Shown in pieces: positions 26,615 to 38,263 of a DNA stretch of 64,000 nucleotides. The DNA is from Paragorgia papillata (taxonomy: Eukaryota > Cnidaria > Anthozoa > Scleralcyonacea > Coralliidae), in contig JAWNZC010000421.1 in assembly GCA_035771165.1 (NCBI GenBank), positions 3,475,001-3,539,000 of the forward strand, given 5' to 3'. Each line of letters starts with the position of its first letter. Position 1 is the stretch's first letter. The notes below the pieces were generated by a model. It was not told where the DNA came from and made no database searches. It was given only the letters and a program-made list of their open reading frames with translations. Made by a program: the position numbers and the translations under genes.

Positions 26615-27870
26615 TCAAACCGTTGCTAGTTTGTATTTTGCAGAAATTTCCATTAGGTGTATCCTCTGAAGATGTTGGTTTCCATGAAAGTAGTTCAATC
26701 TCTTTGAAAAGATTTGTGTTGAGATAAGGATAAGTGAACCAATGGCAATTACTGATAACATAACCCAACCTCCAATCTAAAGCGAGTGGAATAAAGAGAT
26801 AAGACTGTTGTCAGTCAATATAGTTTACATGCACAAACTAGATAACATTGTCTCAGGGGCTATTTACACGAGGCCGAACTAATGTCACGAAATTCGTTTC
26901 CAGCCTCACCGAACGTTCCATGGTTCGAATCTTGCCTATGTTAGGAGTTATGGTAAGTTTAGAAGCCTTGCGCAATGTAACGGACGCCTGTAGCCATTGG
27001 AATAAGTGGTTCGCGCCGCGCGCTATCAGACTAGTGGAGGGAAGGAGTCGTCTTATCTCTCCATTCTAAACCAGCTTCAGCTAAGGTTTAGCCACTGCCC
27101 ACAAATCAAACGTTGTAAAAATGGTATAATTACACGATAAATAATATAATTGTATAACATTTGTGATATGAACGAGATTACAGAGCAAGCCAAATGCACC
27201 TGCTCTTGATAATTTCCAATACTTGAAGTGTGAATGCCGCGTCATTTGCTAGGTGCACAATATTGACCGTAAAATAAGCGAAGCAAATATTATCCTAAAT
27301 ATTCTTATCAGTAACAAACACATATCGCAAAAAAAAACACTTTCCAAAGACGAGTAAAAATATCGCTTGATATGAAACACGCCTTTGTAATTCAGAATCC
27401 TTATTTCAAAAATGTACATCTTACCTCTAGTGGTTATGTCTAAAATATTATATGAATATTGAATGCCATAAACCAGATATAAAATTTTAGAAAGGTCTAG
27501 ACTATAGCCTGACATCGGTAATATTGGCATGACACAAGAGAAAAGAGTAACTGCAGAGTATATATACCTTGAGGTAAAATTTGATCCATTTTCTTGCGTA
27601 GCCATGACACGTTTTGTTTCGCATTATTGGTGGACAGTCAGCAGTAAATGTCAGTTTATCATTAGCACTTGTATTTTCTGGCTTTTTAAAAGACGATAGA
27701 ACACTCATTGTTGTTGACGACGAAAGCTTTAACGAAGAAGGCCCAGGCCTGTTGTTGGTAGTATTAACTGAAGTCTCCCAAGATGTATTTTCAGGCTTCT
27801 TTGCCAATGAATCAACCACGAAAAAATAAATAAAGAAAAGAGTGAATAATTTCCCCCGATAATTGTTCAT
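26615..27870 (-). CDS. small type I membrane protein, family unknown
   Basis: Two exons, 27568-27870 and 26615-26776, joined in phase 0 (donor AAG/GTATAT, acceptor CTTTAG/ATTGG), give 154 residues. The start chosen is followed by a signal peptide, LFTLFFIYFFVVDSLA. Next comes a short Ser/Thr/Asn-rich ectodomain with the motif KKPENTS twice (about residues 24-30 and 62-68) and several N-glycosylation sites. A Cys pair follows (CPPIMRNKTC), then a single transmembrane helix around GGWVMLSVIAIGSLILIS and a basic cytoplasmic tail of about 30 residues. I do not recognise the family. The layout suggests a small surface receptor or adhesion peptide, but that is only the topology speaking. An in-frame Met upstream at 27957 would lengthen the N-terminus ahead of the signal peptide and is less likely. 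Extra exons in the 791-base intron are not needed by phase but cannot be excluded. Confidence 0.6.
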
Positions 27871-29075
27871 CGTATAGTTGATATGAAAAACAAGGTTTCG
27901 AGCAATAAGAACGGCTTTACAGGTGAATAACGTCTTCTCTCCAATGAAGAGGTTCAAAAATACTCCATTACGATCCTGTTGGTATTTTTCAGCCTAGTTA
28001 GATAAAGATATAGTCAATAGCAAGCTAGAGCAAATTTGCATTCATGAGCATCATCTGGTGAATTAACATTGTCATTGTTATGAATATAATAAGCCAGCGA
28101 TGTTTCAAGCACGTTTCTAACCGATCAGATAAGGTTTATGTTTTTTTTTAATAACGTGAGTACGATTCATTAAGGATGTTATTGATATGTTTTTTCATAT
28201 CATATTGGATAAGTATATAGTGTTATACCACAGTATGAAAACTGAGAAAAGTCGGGAATAATTGATTTCTATATTGTAAGATATATCATGTGTACATGCG
28301 GATGCACGTGCATGCACCTCCTACGATCAGATAACGTTTACGTTTTTTTTAATAACACGAGTTCAAGATTCATTCAGGATGTTATTGACACGTTTTCATA
28401 CATTGGGTAACTATAAAATGTGCGTTCACTAAAAAAGGCTGAGAACAATAAAACATGCAGTTAGTTTCTGATATAGTTGGGGACATATATATGTACAGTA
28501 TTTATACTCAGTATATATATACTTATTTTTATCATACAGACATGTTTCATAAAATGGTTCAAGCAATTTCTAAAGCGGTGTTTACGATACTCGATCAAAA
28601 CACCTGCAACAGTGGCAGTTCTATGCAGTAATGTATTAAAATAAATTATATGTATCTTTTCGAGTTAATGATGCCTACTTGATTGGTTGATACCACAATG
28701 TAAATATGTTGACAACATTAGAAAAAGGTCTTATTATAATATATTGTTTTCTATTGTACTCTCTCATTATTTTAGCAGTGTTTCATAACATGAGCCGAGT
28801 GCCTTGTGTTTCATTAGCATGCCGAAGCACGAACAGCTGACCTATAGTTAGTTCACATTTTACTCTGATGAAGGATTCCGCTCAAAACGTCAGTATTTCG
28901 TTATCAAAAATATTCTGCAGTTTACATCTTTAATTTTCACAACAGACCGAAAGCCCAGCAGAATTATATCTAGTAAAGCAGCGATATTGCGCTAATGTTC
29001 CTATAAACTTATCTGACGATCGTATCTATAATGAACAAAATTTTGTCTCAATTTCACATATCATATTAGACATTA
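27871..29075. other. intergenic with a diverged direct repeat
   Basis: Segments of about 90 bases starting GATCAGATAAGGTTTATG (28123) and GATCAGATAACGTTTACG (28325) are direct repeats, both followed by a T run, AATAAC and GATTCATT(A/C)AGGATGTTATTGA. Around 28862-28892 lies CTGATGAAGGATTCCGCTC then AAAACGTCAG, related to the motif in the palindrome at 16507. Confidence 0.6.
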
Positions 29076-29083
29076 TGACGTCA
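29076..29083 (+). promoter_or_regulatory. CRE/ATF-type palindrome upstream of the C19orf12-like gene
   Basis: A full TGACGTCA lies about 155 bases before the start codon at 29240, within a local GC-richer stretch. This is the consensus CREB/ATF site. Function is inferred from sequence and position only. Confidence 0.4.
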
Positions 29084-29239
29084 CACCCACGCCGTCGATA
29101 TCGATGCAAAGATGGTCAGCGGTTGTGTATTTTAATGGCGGAGATTTAGAAGTGAAAGAAAGAGGTCTTGATAAAACTGGCAGTGAATGTCAACCTTTTA
29201 AGTCTTAACTAGTGAAATTACTTTTAAAACCAAGGTTAA

Positions 29240-29653
29240 ATGGCTGTATCTGGTATCTATGTACTTAATTTGCTTACAGACATTGCGAAAGAGCAAGTAA
29301 ATGCAGATTTAGGAGTAACAATATCTGAGTCATCAAGGGGTGCTGTCAAAGTTGGTGCTACAGCGCTTGTTTCATCTTTAGTTCTTGGCCCAGTTGGTTT
29401 TCTCGTTGGCTCAGTTGGAGGAGGAATATGGGCTTACACAACAAGCTCGGATTTTAAGCCGTTACATGTTGTTATTTCTGAAATGACACAAGATGAGAAA
29501 GACAGAGTCGTGGGTGTTGCGATGAAGGTTGCAACTGAAAGAAGTATTGAATTAGCACTTGGTCATTTTATAACAAGTTCTTCTCAAGCTCGTAGTTTCT
29601 TAATGGAAGTTATGAGACGAGCTGGGGTAGGAGGAATAAAGTCATCGGAATAA
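29240..29653 (+). CDS. C19orf12-like glycine-zipper membrane protein
   Basis: Single uninterrupted frame of 137 residues. The central hydrophobic segment (about residues 45-66), ALVSSLVLGPVGFLVGSVGG, is a glycine-zipper hairpin. It is followed by SDFKPLHVVISEMTQDEKDR, which aligns by eye with the [20 protein letters not shown] stretch of human C19orf12. That protein, mutated in a neurodegeneration with brain iron accumulation, associates with mitochondria/ER and lipid handling; its biochemical role is not settled. The length is close to the human protein (141-152 residues). The start is the first Met in frame, preceded by AGGTTAA. Upstream in-frame sequence has no obvious coding content, but a 5' UTR intron cannot be excluded. 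The gene stands alone between intergenic repeats. Confidence 0.75.
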   Translation: MAVSGIYVLNLLTDIAKEQVNADLGVTISESSRGAVKVGATALVSSLVLGPVGFLVGSVGGGIWAYTTSSDFKPLHVVISEMTQDEKDRVVGVAMKVATERSIELALGHFITSSSQARSFLMEVMRRAGVGGIKSSE

Positions 29654-29797
29654 TATCCAACAAAGTTTCTAGGAAAAGGCTAGTAGATTTATAAACAATT
29701 ATAAACAATTGGAATTTAAAACTGTCTGTGGTTATCACTTAATAATTCTTTAATTTATATTGTACATATGCGCATCACAATATCAAAAAGTGTTATA

Positions 29798-29803
29798 AAT
29801 AAA
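29798..29803 (+). terminator. polyadenylation signal of the C19orf12-like gene
   Basis: AATAAA about 145 bases after the stop codon, in an AT-rich 3' UTR. A second AATAAA lies near 30102 and could serve as a distal site. Confidence 0.6.
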
Positions 29804-30785
29804 GAAGTTATTAAATGCTAATGTAAAAAAGATATGTCTTAAGTTTAACACTTTAAATGCTAGTAAAGAATGTCAATAGTTACGTGAATCTTGGAAGCTG
29901 GGTTAGAAACTGATCTATTCAAACAAAATTAAAGAATGATGTCGTCTTTAGGGGTAGTTTTGGGTTAATATTAGGAAGTCTTTTCACTATCCATGATTAT
30001 ACTAGGTTATGTACTTGTGGTTGCGTTTTTGTTTTGATGTTCTCAACATGCACTACATTTTATAACATTGTTATTTATCTTTGTTAATGTAATAATTTTT
30101 AAATAAAGAACCTAAATGAATTTGTTTCTGTCTTTGGGATAATTTTGATCAGCGTTTGGGCTCATACAATCTGGGAAAAAGCATCTAACGTGTTACTTAA
30201 TTCCTACATTGTTGTTCTACGAAAGTGATTTAAGAAAGTTTTCAACTATTGTTCGTAGCGCAGCTTCTTGGAATTACAGCTTATTCCTTGAACACTTGTG
30301 TTTAGCGTACGTTCTTTTAAGAATAAAAAATAATAAATGAGCTTTCTGGGATTCAACTGCAGGTGGTATGCCCCCTGGACGCTAGCTTAGTCCCAAAACT
30401 CGCTTTGTTATTGTTATTCTTCAAATTCGCCATTTGAACGTACATAAAGAGAATTATAGAAATATCCAAGCAGTATATCAATTCTCCATTAAGCTTAATC
30501 ATATTTAGCTTGCTCAACTTTTTTACTTCCGCGTACGTACGTTGCTCTATACCAAAACACAAAGTTTATATGGTAACGAGCTTCGGTGACAGTGCTGTGA
30601 GTAAATGCCTCTATTTTACATAAAGGCAATTCCTGGCAGGAGCTATATAGAGTCATTGCATGCAACGTGACACCACTTCGCACCCCACGGTCGTATAGTC
30701 GCTTCTTTGTTTGTCAAAATGCCAAAGCGCCTTATAGTCTTATCTTAGCGCACAAAAGAGCGGATATATAAGAGCCTGGGTACAA
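29804..30785. other. intergenic, nothing recognised
   Basis: No splice-supported exon or repeat limit. It ends at the target duplication of the hAT-type element. Confidence 0.4.
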
Positions 30786-30793
30786 GGCTGAAC

Positions 30794-31883
30794 CAGTGAA
30801 CTCGATGTAAGTTAAAATGTGATACCTGGAACGCTAACGTCCAGTCATTCGGGGGGCAAAAAGTGAGGCAAAAAGTTCCAGGCCCTTGCGCGGTTTGCAG
30901 GTACGATTCAGTCTCCCACAAAAATATTTTTTTTACACGGTCACCGGTCTTGAGCGAAGACTCGAAATTAAGGTTTGAAAAATTGTTTATTGAATCATTT
31001 TATCACGCTTTGCTAAACGTGCATTTTAAATTTTGATTGGTTGTGCTATGCTGCCGAACTAATTATGCAGTAATTGTTTATTTGTTGCTATAGTAAAAGT
31101 CATTGTCTTTACAAAACGTGCACGAAGTTTGTCAGTGAAGAAATTAAATCAAATTTTCGTTATATTATAAACCATATATATTAGAGTTTCGTCACTCCGA
31201 AGAGGATACAAAAAATCAACACAAACTTAGTATAGAATATGCCGTTTAGGTTAGTACCAGTTTCATCAGTTCGTTTTGTTTAAAAAGCATTCCGCATTCG
31301 TACCGAAAACAACAACTAGCCATGAGTAAACGTGAAAAATAAACAATCAAGTTGTCAGTTTATATTTCTTAAAATATCATTAGTTACAAAAGGCCGTTTA
31401 ACAAAACTGAACAAGAAATTAAAGGAGCAGAAATAAGAAAATGACATTAGATGTATATTATGAAATATCAAGTATCAATATGTCTTCAAACTCGTACAAG
31501 AATAGCTTTCTCACTCTTGTTCTCACCTTTTCGGCTGGCTGTTTTCATCCTAGCCAACAAAAGGACGTCTGTTTTCTCAGCCTATTTTCATCCCTAGCTT
31601 AATTTACTGTATAGTTTTGGACTGCTATACAGTAAATAAAACAACAACAGCGCTGCACAACAATGGGAAACCATTAAATGCACGTTTAGTCTGATAAATA
31701 ATTTTTTCAAACCTTTTTTCGAGCCTTCGCAGTTCGCTCAAGACGGGCGGCCGTGTAAAAAACATTTTGTGGGAGACTGAATCGTACCTGCAAACCGCGC
31801 AGGGGCCTGGAACTTTTTGCCTCACTTTTTGGTCCTTCGTTAGCGTTCCAGGTATCACATTTTAACTTACATCGAGTTCACTG
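30794..31883. mobile_element. non-autonomous hAT-type element, about 190-bp inverted repeats, 8-bp target duplication
   Basis: The left end reads CAGTGAACTCGATGTAAGTT. The right end is its complement, and inverted similarity continues about 190 bases inward with small differences. The target duplication is GGCTGAAC (30786-30793 and 31884-31891). CAGTG ends with 8-bp duplications are diagnostic of the hAT superfamily. The interior of about 700 bases has no transposase frame, so the element depends on a source elsewhere. The frame at 31625-31858 lies in the inverted repeat. Confidence 0.92.
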
Positions 31884-31891
31884 GGCTGAAC

Positions 31892-32309
31892 GCGGTATAC
31901 TACCGCAACATACTACTCATCTGATTGGCTACTCTACTCCATATCTATTCGTCGAAATTCGTTGATGGCGAGTAGGAAATTGTGTTCCAGGACTCGCGCG
32001 GTCACACAGCAACTCGACGAGTGGTGGAGAATTTTTCATCTCGAGTCAATTACGATCTCGTAGAAATTTCAAGCGAATAATCTAATTAGAATTCTGAATA
32101 CCATTATTCTGATCCTATATGTACTTCAAATAAGAAAAAAATAAATATAAAAATAATTTGTGTTGTGCAGACGAATTGATGTGAAAAAACATCAGAGTTT
32201 TAAAAATAAGCCAAAATATTTTACAACTTACAAAATACTCTTCTCTTACCCTTATGTATAAATAATTATCATCCGCTAAGGCAAATGTCTATTGTGTCAT
32301 TAAACATTA
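31892..32309. other. intergenic, nothing recognised
   Basis: AT-rich stretch between two transposons. GATTGGCTACTCTACTC-like words here recur at about 35142-35158 in the adhesion GPCR intron, so part of it is repetitive. Confidence 0.4.
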
Positions 32310-32666
32310 AAGTGGTTCTCTTATTAAAATATTGTTGGTAATGTTGTTGCATAATCTTAAAGATATTATGCTAGTTGGTGATTGGGCAAAGTTTTATTTC
32401 GAAATTCTCCAAAACAAAGTTGTGTTTTACGTGCAAGTTTTTATTTTGGAACGCCGCCATTAAAGTGGCCAAGCTTGACTCATTCTTCTCAAGCTCTGGC
32501 ACTTTAACTGATGGCGCTCCAAAATACAAACTTCACACGTAAAACATAACCTTTTCTTCAACGAATTTTGAAATGAAACTTTGCAATTTTACTAACTAGT
32601 ACTACCATATCCTCTTTAAGATCATACAAAAACATTGCCCACAATATTTTCATCAGAGAACCACTT
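32310..32666. mobile_element. palindromic MITE, TA target duplication
   Basis: The whole 357-bp element is an imperfect inverted repeat of about 175-base arms, starting AAGTGGTTCTC on both strands and flanked by TA. Matching inner words include ATCTTAAAGA and TTTTACGTG. No coding capacity. It lies just past the 3' end of the adhesion GPCR gene. Confidence 0.85.
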
Positions 32667-32763
32667 TAATTGACTTGGATGAGTTTGAGATCTCCATCTT
32701 TGGATGTTCAGATCCAGCTGAACAATCCAAGATGCTAGATCTCAAATTATCTTTTCAAGATTT

Positions 32764-32787
32764 TTTATTTATTTTTATAAATTTATT
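32764..32787 (-). terminator. polyadenylation signals of the adhesion GPCR gene
   Basis: AATAAA on the minus strand at 32764-32769 and 32782-32787, 35-60 bases after the stop codon. Confidence 0.55.
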
Positions 32788-32821
32788 TTGATATTGTTTG
32801 CAACGTTAGGGTGAAAGTTAG

Positions 32822-33237
32822 TTAAAATTCTTGAAAATAAGCCACATTAGTTTGGGGAATTTCGTCGTCGCTATTTAAGTCAGATAACGTTGCCTGACTG
32901 TAAGATTTCAAACTAGGTAGGCAGCCTGCTTCACTCCATCTTAGAGAGGAATTACTTGACGTCTCTGAGGCTGATGAAGTAGTGCTGGGACGAAGGGTTT
33001 CAGTAGTTTTTTCTTCAGTTCTTAATCTTTTATTCTGAGGGTTGGATGTTGATGGTTTCGCTGAAGCAGATGCAGAGGCGGCAAGAAAATTTGATGCAAT
33101 TTCTTCATGGTCACCTAAGAATGGAAAATAATGCACAAAAACTTTAAATTTAAATCATATATCAATTTTAAACTCAATATACGACAACAAGTTCCTATCC
33201 TATCAATGAATCATACACTATTGAATCAATCATGCAT

Positions 33238-33273
<36 letters not shown>

Positions 33274-36200
33274 ACAATCAATCATACAATCAATCAATCA
33301 ATCATACAATCAATCATACAATGAATCAATCAATCATACAATGAATCAATCAATCATACAATCAATCATACAATGAATCATACAATCAATCATACAATCA
33401 ATCATACAATCATACAATGAATCAATCAATCATACAATCAATCATACAATCAATCATACAATCAATCATACAATCAATCATACAATCATACAATGAATCA
33501 ATCAATCATACAATCAATCATACAATCAATCATACAATAAATCATACAATCATACAATGAATCAATCATACAATCAATCATACAATCAATCATACAATGA
33601 ATCAATCAATCATACAATCAATCATACAATCATACAATGAATCAATCAATCATACAATCAATCATACAATCATACAATGAATCAATCAATCATACAATGA
33701 ATCAATCAATCATACAATCAATCAATTAATCAATCAATGAATTATACAATCAATCAGACCAACCAAATATTATTTTATGAATTAAATATTTAGTTAGCCA
33801 GGTTCGCATAAAATCAAGTCAAGTTAGATGACGGATATAAATAACTCACTCAATTCATCACGGTATGTTTGGTAGTACGCATGCTCCACATCATCATCGC
33901 CAGCCATTGTTTGCTCAGGTCGTACTGCGCCCGCATCTTGTCTTCTAACACCCGCTGTCCGAGGACGCTTGGGCTCACATTGAAAGTGTGAGAAATTAAT
34001 TGTTCCAAGTTCATCATCATTCTTAAGTTCAGGAGAAAGTGTTTCACTATAAGATTTAAGTTTCGGTAACCAACCTACTTCACTCCATCTTTTTAAATCA
34101 TCCGAAGTCTCAGACACCTCCGTTGCTATTTTAACTTTGCGTTTTTTAGTATATTCTCTCTCATTGCCAGCTCCTGTGTTGTCGTAAGTACGAGAAGATT
34201 CACCTTCGGGAACTGAAGGATATTTTGGCACATCAACAACTCGTCCATTATTTATAAAAATAATTGAACCAGCAGCACTTCGTAAGGACGTTTCTCCTCC
34301 ACTCTGTTCAAGTACGAGCCCAGGCTGGGAGATTGTGGTTAAAACTAAATTATCTACACCCGGACCAGGCTCAGGCAGGGGAATATTCACCCTGGGACGA
34401 CTTCCCGGGTATATATATACATCTTCAAGCTCGTCCCCACGCCTTAGCCAAGCAGGAACCGCGTTTTCATGAACTGAAATAGGACGTGGATCGCGCCATT
34501 GTTGTCTAACCGAACGACGAGGTTCGAAATCGTTAATTTCTATTAATTCAATATCAGTTGGGCGCTGTGTTGATAGTGAAGAATCAATAACTCTATTACT
34601 GTCGTGTTCAGGTAGAAAACAAAGGAATCTTATCAGACGCTCTCGGACATTTCTATCTGTCAAACAATATATGACAAAGATCATAAAACCTTGTAGACTA
34701 TTCGAAATACAAAATAAATATTGGAAAATGATCCGTAAATCGCCAACAGCCAGTACGCCAAAAAGCCAAGTTATTCCAAAAACTGTCATAATTCCAAAAA
34801 CTCGACGGAAATGGAGTAAACCAAAAGAACGTCTTATATCAGTTTGAAAACTGCTGCTTAGCAACGATTTAATGACGAGCATTAATATAATCAGATTGAT
34901 CAACATTACGGTTAATGTTGGTACCAGAAATGCGATGTAAAAAGCGTTTCCACTCACATGACAACTATATAACAAAATAAACAAATAGTTAACCCTTTCG
35001 CTGCATCCTTTAGTATTTTACTCTGGCTAACGCCAGACAATTTTACTTGTCAAGGGGAGAGTTTTCGGACGCTAATTAGGGCTTAATATAAATCATTAGT
35101 AGAAATATACTAGTATACTATTGCAAATGCTACAATCCGTGATTGGCTACTCTACTCAATATCTATTCATCAATAGTACCAGGACCAGGACCCACACGGT
35201 CGTGCAGTAAAACAACGAGGAGTGGAGGATTTGTTGGAATAAATATATATGTGGGGTTTTTTTTAAATTGTCCAAAAGTACTAAGGTACACAAGTTAATT
35301 TCTCTACAGTAGACACACAGGCTTGGAGTTGGTAAAAATTGTAAAGTATTTCTAAGTGTATAGATTATTTAAAAACACCCTGACAAACAACAATATATCA
35401 CGACATACACTATATTATCAAAAGAACTTTGTCGTCATAAAATAAATTTTAATTTTAAAAACAATACAAACAATGTTTGATATTGATATTTTACTTACTA
35501 TAATTGACCCTTGTAATCGTCTGTTTTTGCAAGCACAATTGGTAAGACAATGATCACTGGCAGAACTAGAAAGTAAGTTAATATATTTTTGTAAACATTT
35601 ATTGATGTACTGGACACAGAAGAAATACTAATTATATAATTATAAAAATAATATAGCAATAATTATAGGAAGTAAAATTATAACAAGAGTATATTTACAA
35701 AGGGATAAAGGACTGGGGGCTCATCATCCTTATTTGCAGCCAGTGGGTTGCCAGTGGCTGAATTTCGAAGGACGCAGATCAACGTGGCCGTGTCGAGGCA
35801 TATTAAAGGCGCTCCAAGCAGCCCCCATACGACACAGTTCAGACCACAGCTAAGATTAGGTGTTGATTTTACGGAGGAAGGAAAACCGGAGAACCCGGCG
35901 AAAAACCCTCGAAGCACAGGAGAGATCAACTACAACTCTACTCACTTTAGTTCCAAGCTCGACGAGATTATTTCCAAGCGGTCACCCATCCAAGTACTAA
36001 CCTCGTCTAACCTAGCCTACGCATAGACGTTCTTTGGGATCTGGGATGGAGCGTCTGCACGCAGGCTACGTCTAACCTGGCTTAACTTTTAGTGAGAGGC
36101 AGCGCGCTAACATCACACGCCACCCGTGCTCCACATTATTATAATAGTAATTATAATAATTATTATAATTATTGTAATAAATAATTCAACATAAACTTGG

Positions 36201-38226
36201 GTTGTAAGATTATACACATAAAGAGATCACACAAGAGAAAATAGTGAGTGTGAGCAAACTTACTCCAAGCTATAACAGCACATTTTAAAACAAACGTTTT
36301 TCCAAGTTGTCCAGGCAAACGAACTAATACAATATTAAAAAACAAGTGAAAAGCTTCCGCTCCCATCCAAAACACTGCTACAAGAATGAAATAATGTAAA
36401 AAGCCAGCCACGGTAACACAAACAGCTTCATTTTCCACTTTGTCAATACCAGCAAGAAAAACGACCAAAAAGAAAAACAATGCCAGACAAAGGTTAAGAA
36501 GTATTTTGCCGCTAATTCCAGTTCGATATTTCCTGTAAAAGAAAATAATAAGAAAGAACTTTTAGTAAAAAGGTTTTCCAAATAAAATATCTGTACAATA
36601 ATTTTCGTCTCTTTTCATTTTTTTAAACGTTTCCCCAGTTTCTTGTATAATAAAAAGTAGCTCATTTAACAAGTTGGATGTTGAAACGTAAGCTCGCAAA
36701 CGTACCACATGTATAAGTACAACTTATGATAAAAAGTTATTAATATAACCGCCATGCAAAGCTTTAAGAAAGAAAGTCGACTTACTTAAGCGATATTAAT
36801 GTTATCATAGTAAGCACTAGTCCCGCGATGGAAAGATAACAGCCAATAAACGTAATAGTCTCCAAAATAAGCTCGGCTAGATCTCCACCAACTTTATCAG
36901 GAAATAAGTCCTACATCAATCAAAATCAAATATTTTAGCCAGAATATAAACAGCTCTAACCATTGGCCTTTGAGAGCATGCGCAGTCACATTCACCATCC
37001 ACACCAAGCTCCCACATTGACGCCATCAATCAGATCAATATTTCAATCAAGGTTGTACTTACAACTAAAATACCAAAGTGTGTTAAATGATTACAACGAC
37101 AACGCGCTCGACTGCTATCAATTCTTTCATAAACACATCCTTTTTTTGACCACTCTCCGTAACCATTATTCGCTTCAAAATCCCAATGGACACAGCTGCA
37201 ATTTCTCGAATAGCTTTCATTATTAATCTTGAATTCGATCACAACAGGATCTGATAAATTTACAACTTTTTCCCCCTTGATGCTCGCTGAGACTATTCCA
37301 CTATTAATGAATTTCTTCGTGCTGTCTGTTTGTTGTGGAAATAATTTATCATTCATAAAATTAAAGAAAGAAATTCTTTTCCCATGTTTGTATCGCTTGA
37401 GAAGAGAACTAGGTAATGTGATTGATACTAAGGAATCGATATCTCGCTTGCGACGTGTCTGTTCCGTGCTCAGTGCAGGAGAGGTCATGAACGAGAGGTC
37501 CTCAGTGGTGTTGACATCCCATGCTTCAGCTATAAGATTGCCTGTGTCTTCATGAATGTAAGATCGGCCAGTCAAATTAATGTTTTCCATCAATTTACCA
37601 ATGTTCGCCAATATTCTGAAAAAAAATTAAGTAAAAAGTTTTTTAAATTTTAGAATGCCAGTGTCAAACTTGGTCTTCGTTCCCTTAATAGCTCTTTGGT
37701 AAAGCTCGAACCGAGAACCGTTTGTAAGACTAATCATTCATACTGCTCATGTACAAATCATGCAATTACTTGTCTTAAAATCCTAATGATATCGTAAAAG
37801 TGAATTGCGTCTAAAGTTTATTGAAATGCCCAGCTCCTACACTCAGCTAGTTTATTAAACCCTCCGTTTGAATTTCATAGTAAAGCAAGTTCCCAAAAGT
37901 TTTAGTTAATTTAGTTAGCCAGGTAAAATATAAATTTAATCTAACTGTATGTTAGACTTCCCTTGTATTCATTTAAAATTGATCAAAACCTTACTTCTTT
38001 GTTGATTTGTCTTGTTGATGAGCTTCAGCTAAAATGTTTGAATTGCCATTCATTACATTGCTAATTGAGCTCAGTAAGTCTTTACTAATCTAATGAAATC
38101 AAGAAAAAATATAAAAACAACATTAGCTATTATTTTGTAACATATCGTTAATTTTTTCACTTTGTCTACTAGTAATAATAATAAAAATTAACAGTGTACA
38201 ATACATATCACCAATATTATTATTAA

Positions 38227-38263
<37 letters not shown>

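Noticed and set aside
26787..27066. Possible element with AAGAGATAAGAC inverted ends
   Set aside because: The inverted match is only about 12 bases with no clear target duplication.
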